64,000 bases of DNA from the NCBI GenBank assembly GCA_940671915.1, contig CALNVZ010001831.1:9797-73796 (forward strand), written 5' to 3'. Of the stretch, positions 54,373 through 64,000 are shown piece by piece. The notes beneath the pieces were generated by a model that saw only the letters and a list, made by a program, of their open reading frames with translations, was not told where the DNA came from and made no database searches. Both the position numbers and the translations under genes were made by a program. Source of the DNA: Paracentrotus lividus (lineage: Eukaryota > Echinodermata > Echinoidea > Camarodonta > Echinidae). Position 1 is the stretch's first letter, and every line of letters begins with the position of its first letter.

Positions 54373-55090
54373 AAATATGCATAAATTGGAATATCTTGAC
54401 TTGTGTTTCATGCTATAGTAATAAAATTTGGCACAGATGTAGAAAATATATAAAAGGACCAAATCAACTCCAAAAATAATTAAAAATATGAAAATTGATT
54501 AATTAAATGTAATAAAAACCCTCATTAAGCATAATAATGCCTCATTAAATAGCATTAACTTGATTATCTGGATTCTAATACACGGTATACACAACTTAAT
54601 TTTAGCACGGATGTAGAAAATATATTAATGGAATAAATTAACCCCAAACTAATCAAAGTGTGCAAATTTAATTAATTAAATATAATAAAAACCCTCATTA
54701 AGCACAATAAACACCTAATTAAATATGCATAACTTGAATAATCTGGAATTCTATACAATGGTATGAAGATAAAATTTTGCTACATTATGTAGAAGATATA
54801 TGGTTGGATAAAACCAGACCAATAACTCATCAAAATAAGCACATTAATTAATCATATACTTAAGAAACTTGCATTAAATATATACACTTCATTAAATCTG
54901 CATAACTAAAATATCTGGAATTTCGTACATGGTAGAGAGATTAAATATGGCACAGTGATTGTACAAAATACTAGTATGTCGAAACGAAGACAAAATCTAT
55001 GGATTAATTTATATAAATCTGCTAATTATACATTCAGAGATAAAATTAATGCATATAGCTTATGAAATATGCATAAACTTATTATCTCGA
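54373..55090. repeat. Diverged tandem repeat of ~174 bp, 4-5 units
   Basis: Unit starts at about 54373, 54548, 54722, 54895 and 55066 share AATATGCATAACTTGAATAT, ATCTGGAATTC, GGCACAGATGTAGAAAATAT and CTCATTAA blocks. Spacing is 175, 174, 173 and 171 bp. Units are 60-80 percent alike by eye, so the array is old. The near-nucleosomal unit length is of satellite type. Confidence 0.8.
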
Positions 55091-55536
55091 CATCAATTTA
55101 CAATGGCAGTCAAACTTGTCCAAGTCAAATCCGTCAGGATTGAAGAAATATCTTTGAAAGAGAAAAAAAAATGAAAAGGCCTTCAACCTAATATTGGTGA
55201 TTGTTCGACTTATGCGAGGTTGACTGTGTTCATACAACCTGTCATCTATGATGCTAATTACTCATCTTATAATAATTGTATACAAGTTTGAATATAACTA
55301 TGTGCTACATTTGATGGACATTTAAAGGCATCAATTATGAAGCATAATTATGATGTATTGGCAAACAAGTTCATCTCATTTTGATTGCGACGGGATGCTC
55401 TTACAAAATCTGGAGCAATCCATCATCCCACTCTTTTTAAGAGGATATAGCAATATAATTGATTGTAGGGTGGGTCATAAGTAATGGTATAAAATTTGTA
55501 ATGTTTTTCCAAAAATGGACGGTATGTCTCCTCCAT
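55091..55536. other. No feature seen; contig end
   Basis: Non-coding AT-rich sequence that stops at CTCCTCCAT, directly before the N gap. The same sequence reappears at 61440-61914 and continues beyond. Confidence 0.6.
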
Positions 55537-55561
55537 NNNNNNNNNNNNNNNNNNNNNNNNN
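55537..55561. other. Assembly gap of 25 N
   Basis: Exactly 25 undetermined bases. The size is a placeholder used by some gap-filling software when flanking contigs overlap or disagree, which fits the duplicated sequence on either side. Confidence 1.
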
Positions 55562-56665
55562 CTTGTACATTTGTAGTCTCTCTCCCCTTTCCACACACTA
55601 TTAATTCACTTGTCAATTGGGCACATTGATTGTAATAAACATGTCTATCTCTATGACTTTTTTTGTGTGTCCATTTTTTATATTTGAAACATTACATGAT
55701 ACGTCATGTTCTCATTATGATATAACACATAATTTCATCATCACTGAACCAAACCACTTACACACTGGAGGACTTAAGAGTTGATGAAGGAGGGAATGCA
55801 TTTTGACAAGTTCCATGTCCCATAAAGCCATTCGATTCTTGCAGAAACTGTTTAACCCTCCTTATTCACCCTCAACAAACTTCACTCTCTCAACTTCGCT
55901 CTTGTATTCGGCGGAAGGGACATGCATCAATATCCTGATGGACATTCGGCACTTACACTCTCACTTCACGCCATGTAATTTACTGAGGAGCTTCAGTCAC
56001 TAATGTTTTGTCATTTTGTGTCTGATCCGTTCTATGTTTTAAGTCCACATTAGGTAATTGTGTCGATACTGCTGCTGAGTTTTTACTTGTCAGATCCCCC
56101 ATCTTTTCTCTACGTTACGTTATCAATATTTTCTTACTCTCGTTAAGATGTTTGGATTTTGTCTCTTTTATGGGTTTGTTTCCTCTACTGCTTCTGACTA
56201 TGGCGTGATGTTGATTCGTTTCTCCTTTCTTCATTGAAATTCGAATTTTCTCTGCAACCTCGTTGTTGATTTGAAGAATGTCTTCCTGCTGTTTGGTTTC
56301 AACATGATTGATTTGCCCTTGTATGCGATGTTAATTTCAGCATTAACATTCTCGAGATAGGTTATCATAAACGTAGAAACATGATTGTATTTAGCGCTCA
56401 GTCTCTGAAGTGTTGCAAAGTCGATCTATTCGATTGTTTGTCAATCTAGCTTGTTCTCATCTCAAGATAAACATCTTCATGTTCCTGAAGCTGACATGTT
56501 TATGTCCTGATGTAGTGGTTGCAACATTTGTGACATATAGGATCTTGTTTCTTTACAGTACATTGAATTGGCTCAGTCGTCTTATCACTATGAACCATGC
56601 TGCCTTTCATGTCCTTTTCTTGATTTCAGGTTGATTGCCGCTATCAATGGAAATTTTGCCGCCAT
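55562..56665 (-). pseudogene. Frame-broken copy of the B-box/coiled-coil gene
   Basis: This is the minus-strand counterpart of 49273-50355: start codon near 56664, B-box, coiled coil and the first part of the propeller, cut by the gap. Numerous one-base shifts break the frame. Given the assembly evidence it is more likely a poor-quality image of the intact gene than a true pseudogene. Confidence 0.85.
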
Positions 56666-56846
56666 ATTGAATTTGATAGGGAGATTTACCTGTATTGTTG
56701 GTAATTAATTGAAAAGTATTAACTTTGAGAGATAAAGATATACATGTACAGGTAAAAGACAGAGAAAAGAAAGTTATTAATGATGAGGATTCAAATCAAA
56801 ATGTGTAAAATTAGTTGTTAATTTATTTAGGATTTAACACCTAGAC

Positions 56847-59800
56847 TACTCCAAAAGAATGATATATTTGCCCTACTTTGCTATTCATCCTCGAACTCTC
56901 GCCCAACCTACCGATCTTTAACCCGAAAATTTTGCCATTTTTCTCCTATCATCCCTCCACTATAAAGAAGGGGCCGCCTCACGATAAGGGCACTCGGGCA
57001 AAAGCCTTCCCATAAATCCGTCCTCTTTTCCTCATGGCTGCCGCCGAGCTAGTAACCTCGAAAAATTGCTCCCGCAATAGGTTGTGTTTTTCACCTTTTT
57101 CGTGATATTTTTGATTGCCTATTGTGGTGGGGTCTTGCTACTAGGTCGTCTTACCAATGTAGCTGGATGTCAGTTCGTGGATTCCTATTTTTGAGTAGTA
57201 GTTTTAATGGCCGTTTTTGAGATTTCTTTTGGTTTTTACGACGACTTCTCCCTTGTTTTGGCCATTCATTATGTGCGTGTATTGAGTGTATCCCCGTGGT
57301 CGGGTCCCTTTGTTCTCCCGTACTACGCTCATCACACACCAAGATTAGTGGTGCTTTTGTTGGGTGGGGCGAGCTCCTTTGTACTTAACTGTCCCCTTCC
57401 CAGGCAGAGCTTTAGCTTTCTGTATTAATATCCGTTGTGTTTTTCCTTTTCTTATTTTGTAGGGAAGAGAACACCATCCAAGCGTGGATTCTCCGAAGAC
57501 TTCCGACGTCGCCGACTCATCGGAGAGATGTGAATACTGGGAAGTACGACGCCGGGTTCTCCACCAAAGAAGCCGCGAAGCAGTTAGACAACGCGATATC
57601 GGATGGAACGAAAGCTGTTCATACCATCGGAGGGATAAGTCGGGATTCACAACCCGCACAGGGGGAGTATGGGCGTGGCAATGTGAAGCCCACACCTACG
57701 GTACCGCAAACCCCTGTAAAGTCGTCACGGGAATTGAATAATGTTCAAGTTCCAGATCCAGGAAAGCAGAAAATTGAAAAGTTCAAGTTTCCAGGGAAGG
57801 TTACAACGTCTGTTGGCCGACCCAGTCACGCACCCCAAATGGATCTTGGTGAGGGATCGAGGGAGGGCAACTTCATTTAACGATCATGGGTTCCCATCAA
57901 TCTAGTGGAAGTTGTGGATCGATCGTGAGATCTTTTCCAAATCCTAGATTCGATATCGAAGGTCGGATTACCACTTCAGATCGATTCAAGTATCGATAGC
58001 GAGGGATTGCATTCCCTGGTGAATTGATCACGGCAGAATCGATCATAAATGAATCGATCATAACAGAATCGATCATAAATGAATCGATTACAACAGAATC
58101 GCTCACAATTGAATCGATTACAACAGAAATCAATTCATATTTTGAATCGATTACAACTGAATCGATCACAATTGAATCGATCACAACAGAATCAATTCAT
58201 ATTTGAATCGATCCCGCCAGAATCGATCTCTGATGAATCGATCATGACATAATCGATCATAATGATTTGATCCCCAAAAATCGATCCTGTGAATTCGATC
58301 CCACCAAAATCGATCTCTGGGTGAATCGATCACGTCCTCAGAGAATCGATCACTAATAATCGATCCCTCCAAAATCGATCGCTAAGGCATCGATCTCTGG
58401 TAAATGACCATGTCAGAATCGATCGTAAACAAATCGATTTTCTACAATCTCGATCACTAATGGTTCCTACCCCTGGTGAATCAATCACGGCAGAATCAAT
58501 CGTAATTAAAACGATCGTCCAGAAACTGATCACTATGGATTGTTTCTGAGAAATAATTTAAGTCAGAAACGATCGTAATTAATTCGATCTCTCCAAAATT
58601 GATCGTTAATAAAGTCGGGGACTCACAACCCGCACAAAGGTGCGTAAGTCCATGAAGGGCAAATTTCAAGCAACGAATCATGGCAAATAGATCAATTTAT
58701 TGATTGCCATGTGAACGATTCTCGAGGACCCGCGAAATTGTTCAGCGGGATGTGATTCGGTGTCTAACGTTTCCTCAGTGCTTCTCATACAAAGGACCCA
58801 AGTTCCAACGACAAAGATCACCTTTTCTTTTCGAAATCGATCCAGAAGTTTGAGATCGTCCGGAGGGTGTCTAATCTACCAAGATGTCGGAATACCCTCC
58901 TTCTCAGGATACTAGGGTGTTTTAGAAGAATTAAAATCTTTTCTTCGAGACTATCGGACTTCCGCCTTCTGCCTAATTCTCCAAAGTCCGTCTACCTTTT
59001 CAAGCGGTAGAGCACCTGCTAGCAGTCTTGAAGTCTCGGGTTCAGTTCCCGATGGAATCCAATTCGCGGAATTATGGCAGAGTTAGAAGCTCTCCTACAA
59101 TTTTGGATGACTTCACGACAGCGCCAGTAGTCAATCAAAAGATCTTTACTGTCAGCAAAACTCGAGACCCACCAGTAGGGGGCTCGAAATTGGACCGGCA
59201 TCTCTTGGAAATGGGGTCAACTTCTACCACATCGCAGTTGCCGGTCGCTAAAATTTTCGGGCCAGACGTCGCAGCAGATTCGTCCCTCAGAGTTCACGTC
59301 GCTTCGACCATCTCCGTTGTATGAGTTTCCGTCGGAAACCTAAGAAGGTTACGCACAGAACCGAGGGGATTTAGCCTCTTCCTCCATGGAGTTCATACTC
59401 ACGAATCTGCCACCGAGAGAAAATTTTAGATTCCTCTAACTAAGAGGAGGCAGGAGGTGTTTGATACCAGATCATCGTTCCATCCTTGCAAGTGGTACTC
59501 AGATCGCGCTTCGATTGGATGTTGATCAACGAAGCCGCGACGTATTAGGCCCGTCTATCTGATCGGTCAAAGAGGACGTCTCGAAGTGTTCCTTCAGAAG
59601 AAGGAGATACCCTCGGAAGAGGAAGTTCACTGCTCAGTTCAGACTCAACCGAGGCTGTCCGAGAGAGTCCGGGTTTTATCCTAAATACGATCCGTATGCA
59701 GATTCGAACCGGATAGTAACACAGGGTCATATGGAATTCCTGATTTAATCTGACAGAAAACAGATCCTTGAGTTATCTCCCTAAAACTCCACAAGAAGAG

Positions 59801-60288
59801 TTAAAGGGAACGACTAAGGTGAGAATTATCCTTTCATCCAGGAGGGACAAGGAGTCATTCTTTTCAGACATTCATCTCCGAATACTGTTTGGACGACAGA
59901 TAAACTACGGTCACTAATCGGACCTCACGAACAAAAGAAGGTCACTTGTAGCTGGTCCGATTGCTGCCGTAGTCAGATTGAGGGAGGTTAATGGTCAGGG
60001 GGTCAAACTCCTAGCGTCTCTTAAAGAGCTGGAGTTTCGATTTCCGACAGGGTAAAATTTTTTGTCTTGAAAAAGTTCATCCCTGGCGGTCTCTCATTTG
60101 CGACTCGTTCCCACCAGACGGATAGAGACCGCAGGGAAGAGATTTTGAGAAAAACTTAGGGGCAAGAATGTCTTTGTTCCCAATATACTGGACCAGGATT
60201 ACGGTATGGACTCATAATCTGTGGGGGTCAGAATTTTGCAGAGGCGAGAAGAAGGCTAAGGAACTTCGAGAAGGTCGGAGAGGTTTAG
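56847..60288 (+). mobile_element. DIRS 5' part, error-rich image of 50532-53939
   Basis: The same blocks follow in the same order, including the left repeat, the Gag-like frame (57484), the ATCGAT array (58030-58400) and the tRNA-like segment (58988-59060), and the truncation is at the same internal point (GGTCGGAGAGGTTTAG). An independent insertion would not stop at the same base. Confidence 0.9.
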
Positions 60289-60735
60289 TTAGGCATAGCA
60301 CACTAAAAAAATTGAATACCATAATACAAGGATTGAAAAATGGGCTCATTTTTAAGAACTCTGCAAACTGAGAACAGGAAAAAAAAAATCTTTCAAATTG
60401 GAAAAAGCGATTCCTGAAATATCGGCAATTAAAGTTCCGTGAAATTGACCGAAAACCTGCCAAAAATGGCAAAATATGGTAAAAAATGATATTTATGCAA
60501 AATTCAGACATCCTATTAATTAAAATATTCCACATTGAAGGACTGTAAATGACGGAAATGCTACAACTTATAGAGTTAAATCAATTTTCAACCAAATGCA
60601 TTTAATGATAATGTTCATGTTCACAATAAAATAATAAGAAAGTACAATCCAGATCCAAAAATTTCCATCTGCAAAAACAAAAGCAGCCAAAAAAATGACT
60701 AAGTCCAGCACATTATATATTCATAAAAGCTCATT

Positions 60736-61440
60736 AAATATGCATAAATTGGAATATCTTGACTTGTGTTCATGCTATAGTAATAAAATTTGGCACAGAT
60801 GTAGAAAATATATAAAAGCGACCAAATCAACTCCAAAAATAATTAAAAAATATGAAAATTGATTAATTAAATGTAATAAAAACCCTCATTAAGGCATAAT
60901 AATGCCTCATTTAAATATGCATTAACTTGATTATCTGGAATTCTATACACGGTATACAACAACAATTTTTAGCACGGATGTAGAAAATATATTAAGGAAT
61001 AAATTAACCCCAATCTAATCAAAGTGTGCAAATTAAATTAATTAAATATATAAAAAACCTCATTAGCACAATAACACCTAATTAAATATGGCATAACTTG
61101 AATAATCTGGAATTCTATACATTGGTATGAAGATAAAATTTTTGTACATTATGTAGAAGATATTATGGGTGGATAAAACCAGACCAATAACTCATCAAAA
61201 TAAGCACATTAATTAATCATATACTTAAGGAAACTGCATTAAATATATACACTTCATTTAAATCTGCATAACTAAAATATCTGGAATTTCGTACATGGTA
61301 GAGAGATTAAATATGGCACAGTGATTGTACAAAAATACTAGTATGTCGAAACGAAGACAAAATCTATGGATTAATTTATATAAATCTGCTAATTTATACA
61401 TTCAGAGATAAAAATAATGCATATAGCTTATGAAATATGC
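60736..61440. repeat. 174-bp array, error-rich image of 54373-55090
   Basis: The units and their order equal those of the first copy, with scattered one-base indels. It should not be counted as a second array until the overlap is resolved. Confidence 0.85.
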
Positions 61441-62199
61441 ATAAACTTATTATCTCGACATCAATTTACAATGGCAGTCAAACTTGTCCAAGTCAAATCC
61501 GTCAGGATTGAAGAAATATCTTTGGAAAGAGAAAAAAAAAATGAAAAGGCCTTCAACCTAATATTGGTGATTGTTTTCGACTTATGCGAGGTTGACTGTT
61601 GTTCATACAACCTGTTCATCTATTGATGCAATTACTCATCTTATAATAATTGTATACAAGTTTTGAATATAACTATGTGCTACATTTGATGGACATTTAA
61701 AAGGCATCAATTATGAAGCATAATTATGATGTTATTGGCAAACAAGTTCATCTCATTTTGATTGCGACGGGATGCTCTTACCAAAATCTGGAGCAATCCA
61801 TCATCCCACTCTTTTTAAGAGGATATAGCAATATAATTGATTGTAGGGTGGGTCATAAGTAATGTGTATAAAATTTGTAATGTTTTCCAAAAATGGACGG
61901 TATGTCTCCTCCATCATTTGTTCAATTATCACTATCACTACTTTCTCGAATAACACGACCCTTATACGTAAACTAAATCCTCCCCATTTGGATCTAAACA
62001 AATATGACGTATACGTTTGTCAACTATTTGATTAGGAAAGGCGCATTTTCTCTTCCTGGAAGTGCCAGCCGTATGGTTCTCAAGCTTCTGATTAATTTTT
62101 CGCGTAACAAATCGCGCTTCAGTTGTTTATCTAAAGCAGAAGCCCAGAACCATTGGGACCCTCATCAGCTTGGTGGGCATTCTTGTTTGCTGAATTATA

Positions 62200-63887
62200 A
62201 CTTTTAATCTCTGTGTCAATTGCATCTTGAAGTCAAAGACTGCCCTGCTAAGAAACAAAGAAAAGTGACCCTTTGACTGAACCACGATTAATTGATTTAT
62301 AATATCTAATTTGTGAAAGTAATGCTTCCTTTACAGATTCATTTGAATCCAGCTTCCTGGCAAATCAATTGCATCAACATCTGCAACCGTTTTGCAGATG
62401 CGTCCCACATGTTTTTATAACATTATCAGTACTGCGTGATAGTGCTCGACAGAAGCTTTTGTTCTCTTATTGCCTGTACTTTCTTTCTTTCCTCAACAGC
62501 CTCATGCCTTTTTCTTTGATTGTCGTCACCTTTTCTTGATATTTTTTTTGTAACGTTTTCCGATTAGTTACTGCATTTATTATGAGAATGTCCTCTTTAT
62601 GACATACAGTGTCAAGATATTCTTTTGTTTTGTTTTGTGTCCATAGAAGGATACCTTTGCATAGCCAATGCTGATATATTCGGGGCTCTTCCGTTTCAAA
62701 TAATCTAATCCTGCAAATACCCGTTCAGCAGGCAACATTGTCTTTGGGACATGACATTGCCTCATTGCGTTACATTCTCATTTGGAGTGTGATGCTTTCC
62801 ACCTGGCAAATGATCTTCCAGTTGGCGAACAATACACACATGGATGTTATGTAACACAATTGACAAAGCTTGCCTTGTATTGAACTCTATTTCTTCGTTT
62901 ACCGTATCATACAGTGCCTGATGCACGGCATCCTTCTTTGGAACAAAGTCCTCAAACTGAGCGCGCTGTCATCCATTAAAGGCTGTGGGTCTACCATCCA
63001 GGCTGACACTCTTTCATGGAGACATGTATAATAATTACTTGTCTAATAATTGAAATATTACTATTTAACATTCTGCATGATAGGTTGTGTGATGTGAGTA
63101 TTGATTATGCCATAGCGTGTATCCCTCCAATGATGATTGGGGTCCTCTAGATCGTATTAACGGATTTTATTCAATTGATTATTCTGTTTATGGAATTGGG
63201 AGAGTATGAGTATGTGTTTTGCAGGTGATTATTGTGATGGTGGTAGTAGACGGCTGCCCCGTTTCGAATGGACATTAACCTATTACCACGGTAAGCCGTC
63301 AAATGATTTTTTTTTACCAATCTGTTCTAGATATCCATCAAACTCATTCGGGGTGATCCTGCCTGAGCATTGGCGTCTGGACCGTATGCCTCACACACAC
63401 TCCTTTATGGCCAGATATGTCGCCGACTCAGATTTCTTTGCTCCAGGGAAGATGTTTCTCCCGGCCAAGTTTCCCAGTATTAGATTCTACATGTTCCCAT
63501 TCTCTGAGGGCAGCACCGGCATACTCCTGCATGTTGAGGACCAAATGTTTACCACAATAGAAGTCGTTGATGTCATCATGGTATTTTTGACATCGTCGCT
63601 TAGGTAATCCCAATCAGCCTTGATCTTGTAGGACCCCTCTCTCGCCACTCTTCAAGTAGTTGAACAAACTTTTTGTTTACTACACAGCGATCCGTCATTG
63701 TATTCTTTACCCTAAGAAGGAGTTCCTTCGCCTGCATCTGGGTAGCTGTGGTGCCAAAATTCTCCAAGACAAGAAGCTCTCTCATGGCTTCTACTGCCTC
63801 GTCAAGGAGAGTATCACCTGTTTCTGTTGCCACCTCAGAGAGACCTAACCCATATGTGCCGGTCTCTGTAGAGGCAAGCATTGTCAC
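62200..63887 (-). pseudogene. Decayed member of an unassigned multicopy protein family
   Basis: On the minus strand, in order: a frame with LLEEWRERGPTRSRL (63600-63887); FYCGKHLVLNM (63428-63613, other frame); a HLTAYRGNRLMSIRNGAAVY segment (about 63232-63305); MLPAERVFAGLDYLKRKSP (62580-62765); and a Lys/Glu-rich tract with RKRHEAVEERKKVQ (about 62480-62510). I recall families of uncharacterised multicopy proteins in invertebrate genomes with this order (CG-H, YRGNR, G-A-V-Y, FAGLDYL, KR-rich tail), but I know no name or function. Frame shifts and stops separate the blocks, so this copy is not functional, or has sequence errors. The 5' part may lie beyond the window. Confidence 0.5.
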
Positions 63888-64000
63888 ATATGACTGATGT
63901 TTTTTGATGTCCCATCAGTCATCAAAGTTGCAGATTTGCTCTGTGAAATGGCTTCTTTTGCAACATGCTTCGAGAGTAATGCTTGTTCGAATGCCATGTA
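63888..64000. other. Window end, possible continuation of the minus-strand pseudogene
   Basis: Too short to judge. The minus-strand reading from 63887 upstream may continue here, but no landmark is recognised. Confidence 0.3.

Larger units (their letters stand above)
55562..61914. repeat. Error-rich second copy of 49273-55536 (probable assembly overlap)
   Basis: The order and content are the same as in 49273-55536: TRIM-like gene minus its C-terminal part, DIRS 5' part, minisatellite, tRNA-like segment, 174-bp array. Differences are mostly single-base gains and losses, often in homopolymers (for example CATTTGTAG against CATTTTGTAG). Copy one ends at the gap with CTCCTCCAT; copy two has the same CTCCTCCAT at 61906-61914 and runs on. 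That is the pattern of two overlapping contigs not merged. Confidence 0.93.

Noticed and set aside
55562-56665. Second TRIM-like paralogue or true pseudogene
   Set aside because: It belongs to the error-rich overlap copy next to the 25-N gap. Indel-type differences and identical flanks point to assembly, not gene duplication.
63206-63607. 133-aa plus-strand protein
   Set aside because: It lies antisense to the minus-strand blocks (YRGNR, CGKHL), which have family-like order. The plus frame has no recognisable features.

Overview
The window is eukaryotic nuclear DNA: AT-rich, with introns, GT-AG splice sites and a dense load of old and young transposons. The visible gene families point to a marine invertebrate deuterostome. 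They are an RNF31/HOIP-type RBR ubiquitin ligase, an intronless B-box/coiled-coil/beta-propeller (TRIM-like) gene, DIRS-type retrotransposons, tRNA-derived SINEs, and P-loop repeats that look like a NACHT Walker A. A sea urchin or close relative is the best guess. That is inference from gene content, not a species call.

Layout. 1-1.74 kb: a satellite of about 85-bp units. 1.7-11 kb: no proven gene; palindromes, foldbacks, MITEs and one 137-aa coiled-coil reading frame at 8.25 kb. 11.5-34.8 kb (+): the 3' half of an RNF31 (HOIP) orthologue. Nine exons, phase-consistent throughout, encode RING1-IBR-RING2-LDD and the C-terminus; a probable tenth exon lies upstream at 11.49 kb. The introns are swollen by transposons. 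One holds a young 5.68-kb LTR retrotransposon with identical 351-bp LTRs and a CTGTT target duplication, which itself carries a hAT-like foldback and a second DNA element. Another holds a 6.48-kb DIRS-type tyrosine-recombinase retrotransposon with inverted termini and a diagnostic internal complementary region. A third holds two adjacent foldback elements. Just after the RNF31 stop codon, six 82-bp repeats each spell a Walker A motif.

35-46 kb: no gene seen; a 100-N gap, MITE relics and unique AT-rich DNA. 45.9-48.6 kb (-): the 3' end of a second DIRS-type element. 48.66-50.36 kb (-): an intact 566-aa B-box/coiled-coil/propeller protein. 50.5-53.9 kb: a truncated copy of the first DIRS element. 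54.4-55.1 kb: five diverged units of about 174 bp. After a 25-N gap at 55,537, bases 55,562-61,914 repeat 49,273-55,536 in the same order with many one-base insertions and deletions. The first copy stops exactly at the gap and the second runs on past the same point, so this looks like an unmerged overlap of two contigs, not a biological duplication. The broken TRIM copy and the third DIRS/satellite copy should therefore not be counted as real. 62.2-63.9 kb (-): a decayed member of a multicopy protein family I cannot name.

Function. The only pathway gene I can support is RNF31, the catalytic subunit of the linear ubiquitin chain assembly complex (LUBAC) in innate immune NF-kappaB signalling. 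The TRIM-like gene may also be a ubiquitin or immune adaptor, but it has no RING, and nothing shows that the two genes are linked in function.
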